From assembly GCF_009002475.1 (NCBI RefSeq), contig NZ_AP019860.1:1054001-1118000 (forward strand): a DNA stretch of 64,000 nucleotides, read 5' to 3'. Shown in pieces: positions 52,901-61,400 of this stretch. The stretch comes from Candidatus Uabimicrobium amorphum (lineage in GTDB: Bacteria > Planctomycetota > Uabimicrobiia > Uabimicrobiales > Uabimicrobiaceae). How positions within the stretch are numbered: the first letter of the stretch is position 1; each line of letters starts with the position of its first letter. The notes under the pieces were generated by a model. It saw only the letters and a list, made by a program, of their open reading frames with translations. It did not search any database and was not told the DNA's origin. Made by a program: the position numbers and the translations under genes.

Positions 52901-53108
52901 AACCGCTGTATGGTGGGAAACATTGCTCGGTGGTGATATGTTTTTTGGTATACCACAAGTTGGGATGCTCGACAACGAAGGTAACTACTTAGAAAACAAC
53001 GAATTGCAACCAGATGTTCTCGTAAATAACGACCCTGGAGAGGTGGCAAAAGGTCGTGACCAACAATTGGAGAAGGCAATAGAAGAATTGTTAAAAGAAG
53101 TGGAATAG
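49911..53108 (+). CDS. Tricorn protease homologue (S41), exported
   Basis: A 1065-residue protein of usual tricorn length. Start TTG is supported by AAAGGAGG five bases upstream and a signal peptide (about 1-18). Two N-terminal propellers built of WD-like PDG repeats (for example ISPDGKNIAF, FSPDGRSLIYAG) span about 20-690. Then comes a tricorn helical core, a PDZ domain (about 770-860) and the S41 core. Catalytic residues seen: H753 in NASHTGSG and S971 in SEGNYSDAH. Family members cut peptides into short pieces in large assemblies; exported bacterial forms degrade proteins in the periplasm. A K/E/D-rich insertion (about 555-580) separates the propellers. Monocistronic. Confidence 0.94.
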   Translation: MKKWLILFTVTTLFTVYADEALWMRYPVISPDGKNIAFCYQGDIYTVATEGGQAKQLTRHTAYDFQPVWSHDGQYLAFASDRYGNFDVFKLHVASGETTRLTYHSSRDYPWSFTNSDSHVLFSSARLDSVTNAAFPTRALSELYQVPVAGGRVQQVLTTPAEKAQYNSSGEKLLYQDVKGFEDKWRKHHVSSITRDIWLYDVKTQKHTKITQFRGEDRNPMWNDDDSFFYLSEQSGSINIWKHSFKENKASQITNFENHPIRFLSRSVDGLLCFGYNGEIYILQEGQNPIKVKVEVYGGPQKNDKETLNIRGGITEMALSPNGKEIAFIYRGEVFVTSTKYATTKQITKSFEQERSVDFSPDGRSLIYAGEKNGSWNIYEASIKRKDEKYFYAATLIEEKAIVSSQVETFQPSYSPDGKEIAYLEERTTLKVYNIKEKFSRKVLDGKYNYSYADGDQWYQWSPDSKWFLVTFLGNNRWMDEIGLVAADGKSEAINLTQSGYSDYAPKWAMKGKAITWFSDRHGMRSHGSWGSQDDVYAMVFDEETFDYLKRSKEDQELLEELQKEKKKDAKDKNKKKEDVLKINLDGIEDRKLRLTMHSSDLADAIWSADGKSLFYLAKFERGYDLWVHKIFDYQTRLLTKLNANRAGLVMDSTGNNLYLLADGRIFKVNAASGQLSSISFSANMTVDHSKERAYLFEHVWRQVKKKFYVKDLHGVDWEFYKKEYAKFLPHINNKYDLAEMFSELLGELNASHTGSGYIYRPRNGENTAALGVFFDHTHNGAGLKIAEVMDKSPLKKASSKIKAGIIIEKINGQEIKSNDNYHKYLNGCVNKRTLIHLYNPKKNERWEEVVRPINVRAENELAYQRWVKQRRALTEKLSKGKLGYVHIRGMNDASYREIYSEILGRHNDKLAIVVDTRFNGGGWLHDDLVTLLSGKKYFTFYPRKQDNMGGEPIFKWSKPSIVVMSEGNYSDAHLFPLAYKTLKIGRLVGMPVAGTGTAVWWETLLGGDMFFGIPQVGMLDNEGNYLENNELQPDVLVNNDPGEVAKGRDQQLEKAIEELLKEVE

Positions 53109-53120
53109 TTATGTACCTAT

Positions 53121-53157
53121 AAGCTGACAGAGGGTTACAGACCCTCTGCGCTTATTT
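53121..53157 (+). terminator. Terminator after the tricorn gene
   Basis: CAGAGGG (53128-53134) pairs with CCCTCTG (53142-53148), with outer AAGC/GCTT pairs, then ATTTT. Lies 12 bases after the stop. Confidence 0.65.
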
Positions 53158-53213
53158 TGCAAGTAGCACTTTATCAGCAATTTTTACATTAAAGTTTCGA
53201 TTAGGGAAATAGG

Positions 53214-54341
53214 ATGTACCATCTGTCACCACGTAAGAAAAAAGTAATTTTTGTGACTGTTTTGTTGCTGCTGATGTTTATTTTTGTAGAAGCATGTTGC
53301 TTTTTCTTATTGCATTTTCATCATAGACGTCCATCTTTTGTGAAACTGTCTGTGGAACAAAAACAACTCATACCACTCATTGTCTCTGGGAAATCCACGC
53401 GTTTGAGGTATTCGCAAACGTTGGGATGGGAACCGCGGCCTGGTTTTTCTGATGCCACATACCAATACAACCGTCATGGAGCGAGATCACAATACGATTA
53501 TACCCAAGAGTGTTCCGTAGAAAAAATGAGAGTTTTATGCTTTGGCGATTCTTACACCCATTGCGATGAGGTGGGGAATGACGAGACATGGCAATTTGAA
53601 ATAACCAAACTTTTCCCACAGTATGAAATAATTAACTTTGGAGTATCTGGATATGGTTTAGATCAGGCCTATTTACGCTACGTGCAAAAAAAAGATATTT
53701 ACAGAGGCGCCAAGGTTGTGGTGATCGGGTACATGACCGAGAACATCAATCGCTCAGAAAATGTTTTTCGTCCGTTTTATCAGACAAATACTAAAATACC
53801 TTTGGCAAAACCCCGTTTTCAGTTAATAAATGACGAACTCGTACTCTGCAAAAATCCGTTATCACTTGTTGATTACAACCTACTTGTCACAAAACCGCTT
53901 CCCACCTTGAGTAAACTGGGGCAGAATGATTTTTTTTATATGAATTGTTACCAACGTGGTTTGCTGGACGTTTTACCGAGTGTACGACTTTTAAAAACGC
54001 GTTGGCATACACGCCAGTTTGAGTTTTACCACTCCTCTTCTTTGGATTTGCTGTGTAGAATTTTCCAAAAATTCCATCGAGAAGTGAAAAAGTATGGAGC
54101 AATGCCTGTTATCGTTATATTTCCAAACATCTACGATATAAAGAACCTTCCACAAGGAAAGTATTACCAACCTTTGCTTTCGCGATTGGATAAGTTGCAA
54201 TATAAATATATTGACATCGCCGAAGCATTTCGCGACGTAGAGAATCCCCGTAAATATTTTTTACAGGCACACTATAACAATTTGGGAAATCGAATAGTTG
54301 CTGAGGCGATCGCTAAGTTTATCGAGCGTTCTATTAAGTGA
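53214..54341 (+). CDS. SGNH/GDSL-family hydrolase, membrane-anchored
   Basis: A 375-residue protein with an N-terminal helix (about 10-35) and an extracytoplasmic SGNH domain. CFGDSYT (S113) is the nucleophile block, NFGVSGYGLDQAYLRY gives the Gly block and HYNNLGNRIVAEAI the catalytic His block near the end. Such proteins deacetylate or de-esterify glycans and related substrates in the envelope. ATG follows AGGGAAATAGG. The family call is clear; the substrate is not. Confidence 0.87.
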   Translation: MYHLSPRKKKVIFVTVLLLLMFIFVEACCFFLLHFHHRRPSFVKLSVEQKQLIPLIVSGKSTRLRYSQTLGWEPRPGFSDATYQYNRHGARSQYDYTQECSVEKMRVLCFGDSYTHCDEVGNDETWQFEITKLFPQYEIINFGVSGYGLDQAYLRYVQKKDIYRGAKVVVIGYMTENINRSENVFRPFYQTNTKIPLAKPRFQLINDELVLCKNPLSLVDYNLLVTKPLPTLSKLGQNDFFYMNCYQRGLLDVLPSVRLLKTRWHTRQFEFYHSSSLDLLCRIFQKFHREVKKYGAMPVIVIFPNIYDIKNLPQGKYYQPLLSRLDKLQYKYIDIAEAFRDVENPRKYFLQAHYNNLGNRIVAEAIAKFIERSIK

Positions 54342-54410
54342 CATGAACGTTTTATCTGAATATACTACAGGCTGCAAGTTAATGTTTATCGCAAAAGATT
54401 GGATTAGATT

Positions 54411-55196
54411 ATGTCAAAACAAGTTGTAAAAATAGAAAAACAGGGGGATATCCTGGAAATCATTCTCAATCGTCCGAGCTGCTACAATGCCATGAACTTT
54501 GATTTATTTGATGGAGTTATGGAAGGTGTCGAACAAGCAAAAAATCCTGGCATTCGCGCCGTAATCATACGAGGGGAAGGAAAGTTTTTTTGCGTGGGCG
54601 GTGATATCAAAGAGTTTTCTAAAGCAATAGAAACCGGACGTGGACTTTTGGTTGAAGACCCTGAACGTTTGCATAAAATTATGTCTGGGATTCGCAGTTT
54701 ACCCAAGCCGGTGATTGCAGTTGTTCATGGTGCATGTGCTGGAGCAGGTTTCAGTCTCATGCTTTGCTGTGATCTAGCAATTGCAGCAAAAAGTACACGG
54801 TTTATTATGGCCTATACAAGCATAGGTGCTTCTGCTGATGGCGGGTCTACCTATTTCTTGCCACGACATGTAGGGGTGAAGAAAGCAATGGAATTGTTTG
54901 TTACACAAGATTTACTCACCGCAAAAAAAGCACAAAAATTAGGCTTGATTAACTATGTTGTACCAAAAAGAAAATTGATACCTAAGGCACACGAAATGGC
55001 GCAAAAATTGGCATCTGGCCCCACTTTGGCGTATGCAAAAGTCAAAGAGTTATTGAATCACACATATGATAATAATCTTGGGCAACAATTAGATTTAGAA
55101 GCGCAATTTTTTGTAGATTCAACAAATACAGAAGATTTTCGCGGCGCTGTTGATGCCTTTTTAAATAAGAAAAAACCGCTATTTCGCGGAAAATAG
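54411..55196 (+). CDS. Enoyl-CoA hydratase/isomerase (crotonase fold)
   Basis: A 261-residue cytosolic crotonase-fold enzyme. VHGACAGAGFSLMLCCDLAIAA gives the oxyanion hole (about 104-125); SADGGSTYFLPRHVG has an Asp in place of one catalytic Glu, as in PaaG-type isomerases. The end has the EAQFFVDSTNTEDFRGAVDAF helix. It probably isomerises or hydrates an enoyl-CoA in fatty or aromatic acid breakdown. No pathway genes adjacent. A terminator follows. Confidence 0.92.
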   Translation: MSKQVVKIEKQGDILEIILNRPSCYNAMNFDLFDGVMEGVEQAKNPGIRAVIIRGEGKFFCVGGDIKEFSKAIETGRGLLVEDPERLHKIMSGIRSLPKPVIAVVHGACAGAGFSLMLCCDLAIAAKSTRFIMAYTSIGASADGGSTYFLPRHVGVKKAMELFVTQDLLTAKKAQKLGLINYVVPKRKLIPKAHEMAQKLASGPTLAYAKVKELLNHTYDNNLGQQLDLEAQFFVDSTNTEDFRGAVDAFLNKKKPLFRGK

Positions 55197-55200
55197 TTGA

Positions 55201-55239
55201 AAATGCTTGTAGTAAAAACGACTACAGGCATTTGTTTTT
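55201..55239 (+). terminator. Rho-independent terminator of the enoyl-CoA hydratase gene
   Basis: A 13-bp stem (55201-55213 with 55221-55233, one G-T pair) is followed by GTTTTT, five bases after the stop codon. Confidence 0.85.
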
Positions 55240-55262
55240 GCGTTAGGGACAAATTTCCACAT

Positions 55263-56801
55263 TTATTGCGTAATTTGATTTGCCGCAACAAATGTGTTGT
55301 CGATATCTTGCAATGGAATCTTGTGTTTACCAATAGCTAACTCACTCCACTTTTGCGCCGAAAGATTCGCTAAGTAGGAAAAAGAGCTAGTGAATTTTTT
55401 GCTGGTGTATTTGCCTACTAGGTCTCGTGCTTCTTGTTGCATATCTTCGTTACGGGGAATAAAAAGACGGACCTTTTCGCCTGCAAATTTTAAATGTAGT
55501 TCGCGGCGCGTGCGTTCGGAAAAAGCAACCGTAGTACGACGGTCGAGAAGCGGTGTTGCATAAAGTGCTGTTGCCACTGATTTGTAAGAAAATACAATGG
55601 GACATTTGGCAATATATTCCATGAGGCTTTTGAGTGTTGTGGCGAATGAATCAAGGTGTTGTAGAATCTCTACTACTTCGCTGGTAATTTGTTGATTGCT
55701 CTTCATTGGATGTTTTAATTTATGGTGATAATGTAGACTGTTTCCCAGTTTTTTCTTCTCGGGAGATTTTGCGCGTAAAATATCGTCGACAACAGGTGTA
55801 TAAAAATCTAAATATTGTAGGGCGATTTCTACATTTTTCGTTTTTTGTCCGTCGCGGAACTGGGTAATAAAATTTTTATATAGAAGCAGCAATTGTTGCA
55901 AAGGCACACCACATTGGTTTTCCTGCAAGGTTGGATCGTAAGTGGCGGTGTGTTTTTGAGAAAAGCTTGTTGCATGTTGGAAAAAATTCTGTAGGTATTT
56001 GCGCATATAACCCCAAAGACTAGTATAAGTGTGACGTTTTTTACCATAGCCAGTGAAAGGCTTTTTTAGGGATTCATTCATGAATAACTGGTCGACTTTG
56101 CGTTGTAAAGCGGCGGTTTCTATTCTGAGAATGGGCGCGGCGGCCTCTTTGTCAATAAAATGCTTTAGCCGATGATTTTGTTTTATTACTTCGGCATATA
56201 AAGTATTTATATCTTCTATTTGCGGTTGGTGCTGTGGACGAAATCCTGCGGGAGGAACGAGTAGTCTACGCAGTATCATGTCATTGACATTGTCGTACTT
56301 TCGTAACATGGCAAACAATTGTTGACTGTCTTGTTCCAACATGTCATATATCATAGCGCGAAATTTTTCTACACTTAAATTCATACGTGGAGCCAAGTAT
56401 TCCACCATAAACGGATGAATTACTGCTGTTGCCAAATGAATATGCCCTTGGTGTTTATAATAGGCGTCACTGTCCGCCAAAGTGACTCCACAGCGATCGC
56501 ATGCATATTCTACATTGACTTTCTTTTTTTTATATTTACCGCAATAGCACGTGTATGGTTCTTTGGAATTGAAGATTCTTTCGCAGTATAAGCCGTCCTT
56601 TTCGGCGCTATTTGTACGCGGATTTATCATAAGAGGGCTGGTTACTTTTCCAAAACTTAAAGTATCGTACTGCTTTGTGGTTAATGGTATGATTTGCATG
56701 TTGCTCTCGCTGTGTACAACATCAAGACCAAGTGCCTGGCAATATTTGATGAACCATTGCAAGCTCGAAGTACAGTGGCAATTATTCATAGTACTGTTCA
56801 T
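55263..56801 (-). CDS. RNA polymerase beta'-like protein (N-terminal half), active site lost
   Basis: A 512-residue protein starting at ATG 56801 (GAGGAG 10 bases upstream; another ATG 12 bases on). It aligns with the first ~500 residues of bacterial RpoC: SFGKVTSP and KDGLYCERIF (49-77); the zinc ribbon CYCGKY..CDRCGV with all four cysteines (C85, C87, C101, C104); GHIHLATAVIHPF; LVPPAGFRP; DINTLYAEVIKQNHRLK; and QCGVPLQQLLLLYKNFI (297-312). At the catalytic loop it aligns without gaps: ADFDGDQMAVHVP against LKFAGEKVRLFIP (437-449), so the three Mg-binding Asp are K438, A440 and E442. The switch-2 arginines are also gone. It ends ~70 residues later. Probably folds, cannot polymerise RNA. Overlaps the beta-like gene by 20 bases. 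Confidence 0.88.
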   Translation of the reverse strand: MNSTMNNCHCTSSLQWFIKYCQALGLDVVHSESNMQIIPLTTKQYDTLSFGKVTSPLMINPRTNSAEKDGLYCERIFNSKEPYTCYCGKYKKKKVNVEYACDRCGVTLADSDAYYKHQGHIHLATAVIHPFMVEYLAPRMNLSVEKFRAMIYDMLEQDSQQLFAMLRKYDNVNDMILRRLLVPPAGFRPQHQPQIEDINTLYAEVIKQNHRLKHFIDKEAAAPILRIETAALQRKVDQLFMNESLKKPFTGYGKKRHTYTSLWGYMRKYLQNFFQHATSFSQKHTATYDPTLQENQCGVPLQQLLLLYKNFITQFRDGQKTKNVEIALQYLDFYTPVVDDILRAKSPEKKKLGNSLHYHHKLKHPMKSNQQITSEVVEILQHLDSFATTLKSLMEYIAKCPIVFSYKSVATALYATPLLDRRTTVAFSERTRRELHLKFAGEKVRLFIPRNEDMQQEARDLVGKYTSKKFTSSFSYLANLSAQKWSELAIGKHKIPLQDIDNTFVAANQITQ

Positions 56802-57909
56802 AGTCGTTGTACTCCTCATCGCCTTTGTGATCCTCATAGGGGTTTTGCCCTGGTACATTTTCGTAATCGTCGTCACGATCGTAGTCGTTATAGTGGTCTT
56901 CGGCGTAATCGTCGTATTCATCTTGGAATTTTTCCACCAAACACTCTTCGGCAAACAAATGCTTACTCAGATGTTGATAACCAATTAGAGCGACCATATT
57001 ATGCATCTCATTTTCACTTTCTTCGATTTTGTGCTCATAGGCATATGTCTCCCTACATAACTCCAGTTCTCCTAGTGCGTATTTACCGAGATAAACGAGA
57101 TCATTGAGGTTTGGAGGGCATTTTTTCTTCCCCATCATGCGTGCGATGTAGTTGACATTCTGCCCTGTTTTTTCGTTGGCCGCTGCAAAAAGGCGATAGC
57201 CGAAATTTTGCTCTAAACCAGATTTTGACGGATAGCGCCATAGGTACAGATGTTGTATGCTGTGTAGCTGGTCGACCATGGTCGAGGACGGATGAATGAC
57301 AGCATGAAGATCACGTTGTTTTGGTAAAATGACGGTGCCCTCGGATATGGTGGAAATAACTCCTGTGTTTCCTTGGTTATCGCGCAAAATATCACCAATT
57401 TCCAGAGAATACATCGTATTCACACAAACGTCGGCTCTTGCTAAACTGCGAACTCTTTGGTCTGTCCAACTCAAGGGAATAGAGTTTACCGAAACCACAA
57501 CACCGGGATCAGTAAACGGGTAATAAATAGAGTCGTCTTTGACATTTTCGGCACAACGTCCAAAGATAGCATGTAAAAGTTTTTCTTCCGGACTAAGTTC
57601 GAAGGGGACATCTTTGGGTTTTACGGCCCCTATGAGAGTGTCACCTTTTTTTACGGTAGTCCCTACCATTACAATACCATGCTCGTTCAAATTTTTGCTA
57701 TTCGCAGGAGGCAGTACATCAGATGTAATTTCGGTCCTACCAAACATAGATTCGGTCATTTCGTATGTAAATTTATGGTTGGCGGCCGATCCGAAAAGAG
57801 GTTTACTGCACACATTTAACCATATCGCATTTTCTATTACGCGAAAAGGGGGTAAATCGCATACCAAAGTGGTTAATTTTGGTGTTGGATGAGTTTTTAT
57901 AGGGATCAT
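56782..57909 (-). CDS. RNA polymerase beta-like protein (C-terminal part), active-site lysines lost
   Basis: A 375-residue protein aligning with the C-terminal part of bacterial RpoB. Clear blocks are TEITSDVLP, LNEHGIVMVGTTVKKGD, TLIGAVKPKD and ELSPEEKLLHAIFG (59-117), LEIGDILRDNQGNTGVIS (169-186) and LGKYALGELELCRETYAYE (274-292), the counterpart of the FGEMEVWALEAYGA clamp segment. In RpoB the GDK..GNKGV motif holds two universal active-site lysines (E. coli K1065, K1073); here they are I174 and T182. After residue 328 comes a 47-residue tail rich in D, E and Y. ATG 57909 has a weak SD. Followed by the beta'-like gene with a 20-base overlap, the rpoB-rpoC order. Confidence 0.88.
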   Translation of the reverse strand: MIPIKTHPTPKLTTLVCDLPPFRVIENAIWLNVCSKPLFGSAANHKFTYEMTESMFGRTEITSDVLPPANSKNLNEHGIVMVGTTVKKGDTLIGAVKPKDVPFELSPEEKLLHAIFGRCAENVKDDSIYYPFTDPGVVVSVNSIPLSWTDQRVRSLARADVCVNTMYSLEIGDILRDNQGNTGVISTISEGTVILPKQRDLHAVIHPSSTMVDQLHSIQHLYLWRYPSKSGLEQNFGYRLFAAANEKTGQNVNYIARMMGKKKCPPNLNDLVYLGKYALGELELCRETYAYEHKIEESENEMHNMVALIGYQHLSKHLFAEECLVEKFQDEYDDYAEDHYNDYDRDDDYENVPGQNPYEDHKGDEEYNDYEQYYE

Positions 57910-57964
57910 ATTTTTGCCGTAATTAAAACGTAAGTTTGAAGTGGTATTTAGTCCTCATATTGAT

Positions 57965-57970
57965 ATTATA
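57965..57970 (-). promoter_or_regulatory. Possible internal -10 element before the RNA polymerase-like genes
   Basis: A perfect TATAAT on the minus strand, 55 bases before the beta-like start and within the 122-base gap after the lipoprotein gene. No good -35 box at 16-18 bases. TCCATA/TATGGA inverted repeats (58008-58038) lie just upstream, across the lipoprotein stop. The polymerase-like pair may thus have its own promoter. Confidence 0.3.
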
Positions 57971-58031
57971 CATTGTGGCGTTTTACTTTTTCCATAAAAA
58001 ATAAAACCTGTTTATATTCCATAAAGCTAAT

Positions 58032-58466
58032 CTATGGAAATAGTTTTGCTACCAAATCAACAAAAGGATCATCAATACCTGGGCTGTAAAAATCATAGCT
58101 TTCTTCTGCAGGAGCGTCCAGGTGACTGCCGAGTACGCGTAGAGTACCTATGAGGTTTTTACCTTGGTAAAAGTCGATAATGTATTTCGCCACGTCACCC
58201 ATCTTGATTCTTTTGCCTGATCCTTCTTGGGGAATTTTTGCTAGAGTGTTTAACCACAATTGTACCGTAGCGGCATCGGTAATATCTTTAGTTTTGGGAT
58301 TGGTTTCATCGGACATTTTTGCGTAGTAGGTGATGCTAATTTTATCGGTATTGGGGAAGGAAATACAATTTTCCACAGCATGATCCTCATTATTGTTGAC
58401 ATTGCTTGTGTCTGGATTACAGCCTGCTATCAAAAGTACTATACTCAGTAAAGCGATCATTCTCAT
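58032..58466 (-). CDS. Small hypothetical lipoprotein
   Basis: A 144-residue lipoprotein with lipobox LIAGC (Cys near 16). The mature part (ISITYYAKMSDETNPKTKDI, AKYIIDFYQGKNLIGTLRVLG) looks like a small alpha/beta domain with no known motif. ATG follows ATAGGAGTGTAAT, nine bases after the stop of the 1480-residue gene, so it belongs to that operon. Relation to the downstream polymerase-like pair is unclear. Confidence 0.8.
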   Translation of the reverse strand: MRMIALLSIVLLIAGCNPDTSNVNNNEDHAVENCISFPNTDKISITYYAKMSDETNPKTKDITDAATVQLWLNTLAKIPQEGSGKRIKMGDVAKYIIDFYQGKNLIGTLRVLGSHLDAPAEESYDFYSPGIDDPFVDLVAKLFP

Positions 58467-58475
58467 ATTACACTC

Positions 58476-61400
58476 CTATCCATGAAGGAATTTACGATGT
58501 AGCGTCATTGCCACTTTGTAACGGCGTACGAAGTTTTTATATTCGTCTATTTGCCTTTGTTGCTCTTGAGGCGACATTTTAATACGTTGTTTCTTGATGT
58601 ATTTTTGCGCAAGTTTTCGCGTCCAACACTCCATTTCCAACTCAACGATGGGATTTATGGTTTGGCGCTCATTGTGCTTTTTGCATTCCGCGATTAAATC
58701 GCTCTTGCTCCATTTTCTGACAGAGACCAGATAATGACAGTTGCACGTCATCTGTATGATACGTTGAATTTTTTCTTGGCATTCTTCTATGCAAACTTGA
58801 ATATCGTTAGGATCTTGTGGAAGGTAGCCTTGCTGTGCATTTTCCCATAAGTCTTTTTCGTAAGAGTGCAATGGAAATTTTTGCAAATGAAAAGCTCTAT
58901 TTTCTTGCACTAGGCTATCTAATAGAACGCGGTACGAGACGAACATGTCGACATACATTTTTTCGATTTCGCGGCGCTCGTATTTCATACAAAACGCTAT
59001 GATGAACGAATCTTTTATTGGCAATACTATTTCCATCGGATTGGGAATAAAACTTTTCAAGAAATCGACAATGCTGTTTTGGATATTTTTTTGAATTTGT
59101 TGTGCATTGACAAATGCCAAATCTCGCTTCATTTGGTCAAGATGCCCGCGTAATTCAATGACGAGTTTTAGAGCAAATGTCTGTTGTGGGGTTTCGTTGT
59201 CGTATACACTATAACCCGCAAAATAAAAAGTGCGACTCATTTGCTCACGTGCGACACTGAGATCTTCTTTGATCATGTCGATTTGTTGGTCGATATTTTT
59301 TATACTTAGGCGTTTTTGAATGGTTTTATAGTTTTTCCACGTTTCAAAAATACCGCGAACATAACTTGTCACCGCTTCGACAACGACATCACCAAAGTGG
59401 GCGAGCATGATGAAACGCAGGCCAATAAAACGTTGTATAGACTTCATGATCATTGTTGACTGTGCAACTAGGCGCTCAATAGGACCCGGGTGCCCTGCAT
59501 CATCACTGAGCCATTTTTCAAACCATCTTTGTGGTAATATCTCTACATTGTCATGATATTCGAGCTGTAGTTGTTCTTTTTCTTTTTCTAAGTCCAATAG
59601 CCCCTTGGCTACTTGCTCGGGTTGTATGGCTAAGTCTTGTTTTTGAACTTGTGGTTCTGGAATTTCGGGTTGTGGTTCGATCTCTTCTCCACCAGGCATT
59701 TGTTTTCGTATGCCCAGTTCCAATTCCGGTTCGACAATCATTCCGCCAATACCACCGCCAAATTCCTGTTCTGATGGGGAAATAACCTCCGCTTTTTCTG
59801 GACGCGGTTTCATCGGAGCGGGTGGTGGAATCATGGACTTCGCCGGTGCCGCCGCAGGAGGAGGTGGTGGCGGTGGCGGTGCCGCTGCCGGAGGTGGGGC
59901 TGATGGTCGTGCACCACCAAACCCTAGTGATGGAGCGGCTGGTGCTCCAGTTGGGGGAGCCATACCACCTGCAGCGGGCATCGGTGGTTTTGGTGAAGGT
60001 TTTTTGGTTTTTTTCTTGAGAGGCGACAAGCTTCTAGGCATATCGGCTTTTAAGTAAGCAGGTTTTGCATCTAAGGTGATACCACGCTCTTGCTCCATTT
60101 CCATGAAGTCCATGGTAGGCTTTATCGGCTTTTGTTTGTTGTATACTGTGCGTTTATCTTCTAAAGTAAGTGGAGAATCTTTACCGTAGATAAATGCTTC
60201 TTCAAGGTTGTCGAAAAATGAAAAATGGGAAAGCATATCACGTATAGACGTTTGCGTACTCACCATAAGGCAGTATTCACTTGCCAGTATTGTGCTAAAG
60301 TCTTCGGTTGGGGTATCGTAGAAACGAATGACAACGAAAAAATTGATTCCGCGTGCAAAATAATCATCTAAAAGATCTAGTAGGTAATTTTGTAATTCGC
60401 GACGTGTTGCTTTGGTATGCAGATGAACAACAACAAAATCAAGGCGATTTTTTTCCCCGGGTATTTGTTGCGGATTATAAGAGTATGTTTGGTAATGTTT
60501 CAATTGTATGAATATATTTGGCAAGGTAACATCTTTTTCTTGTTGCAGAGAACCGGAAATGTTTTGCTTTTCGAATAATAAAGGCTCTTTAAAAATAGAG
60601 TAGGTAGATTCGTGCAGTTGAATCCACTTAGTTTCAGGTAAAACAGGGTAAGGAGCTTTGGCAAACATCAAAAATTGCGGAAGCAAGTCCTCAGGAGTAA
60701 AATGAGGAGGTGAATACGAAATACGCTGCGGAAGTGTCGGTTTTTCAATAAATTTTACATTAGGTAGTGGAGGAGTTTCTTGCAAAATAAGTTCTATGTC
60801 TTTTTCACTTAGCCATGCCAATGTATTTTGCGGAAGGGAGTCTTCTTGCAACAATAAGTGATAAATTTGTTGTTGCACGCTACCAACAAGAGACATGTGG
60901 TGTTTTTTTGTGGCCATGTGTGACAAAACGACAAATGCTTCACGAAGTTCCGCAGTGTGTTGCTGCAAAATATTTTCGATACTCCACATGTCATGCGAAA
61001 GAGGTAGAGTACTCAATGCCTTTATGGCTTCGCGCTGTATGTCGACATCGAGTTGTGGAATCAACTCTGCAAGTCCTGCATCATCGCGTATTAATTTTAG
61101 GTACTCCATCACATTTCGTGGGTAGGTGAGCCATTGCGATTTTTGTCGATAGAGATTTTTGCGATAAAATTCACGGTTGTGTCGTAAATTTTCTTTGATG
61201 ATATCTTGGATCGGTTGCATTGCGTATTGCCAAAAGATTTCAAATGTTGCAGGGAGTTTGATTTTTATATATTGCAAATATGTGAATATTTTTTTGTCAT
61301 TGTGCTGATAACTCAAATGCAGAAAGTCTTCTTTGTTTAAAACGGCATTGGTAACACCGAGAGTATACAAAATCCATGCGTCTACTTCTTCATTTCCTGA

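Noticed and set aside
56551..57107. Plus-strand open frames opposite the polymerase-like genes
   Set aside because: They are antisense to strongly conserved coding sequence, have low-complexity valine/isoleucine content and no SD.
55263..57909. A single frameshifted rpoB-rpoC pseudogene
   Set aside because: Natural rpoB and rpoC are also separate frames. Each frame is long and intact, the second has its own SD and start, and motif spacing is conserved, so two genes fit better than one broken gene.
55263..57909. The housekeeping rpoB and rpoC genes
   Set aside because: Both are far too short, lack the other two thirds of each subunit, and have lost the catalytic residues.
59531..60057. Plus-strand glycine-rich frame opposite the proline-rich linker
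   Set aside because: Gly/Ala-rich frames arise automatically opposite Pro-rich codons; the minus-strand frame spans 1480 codons.
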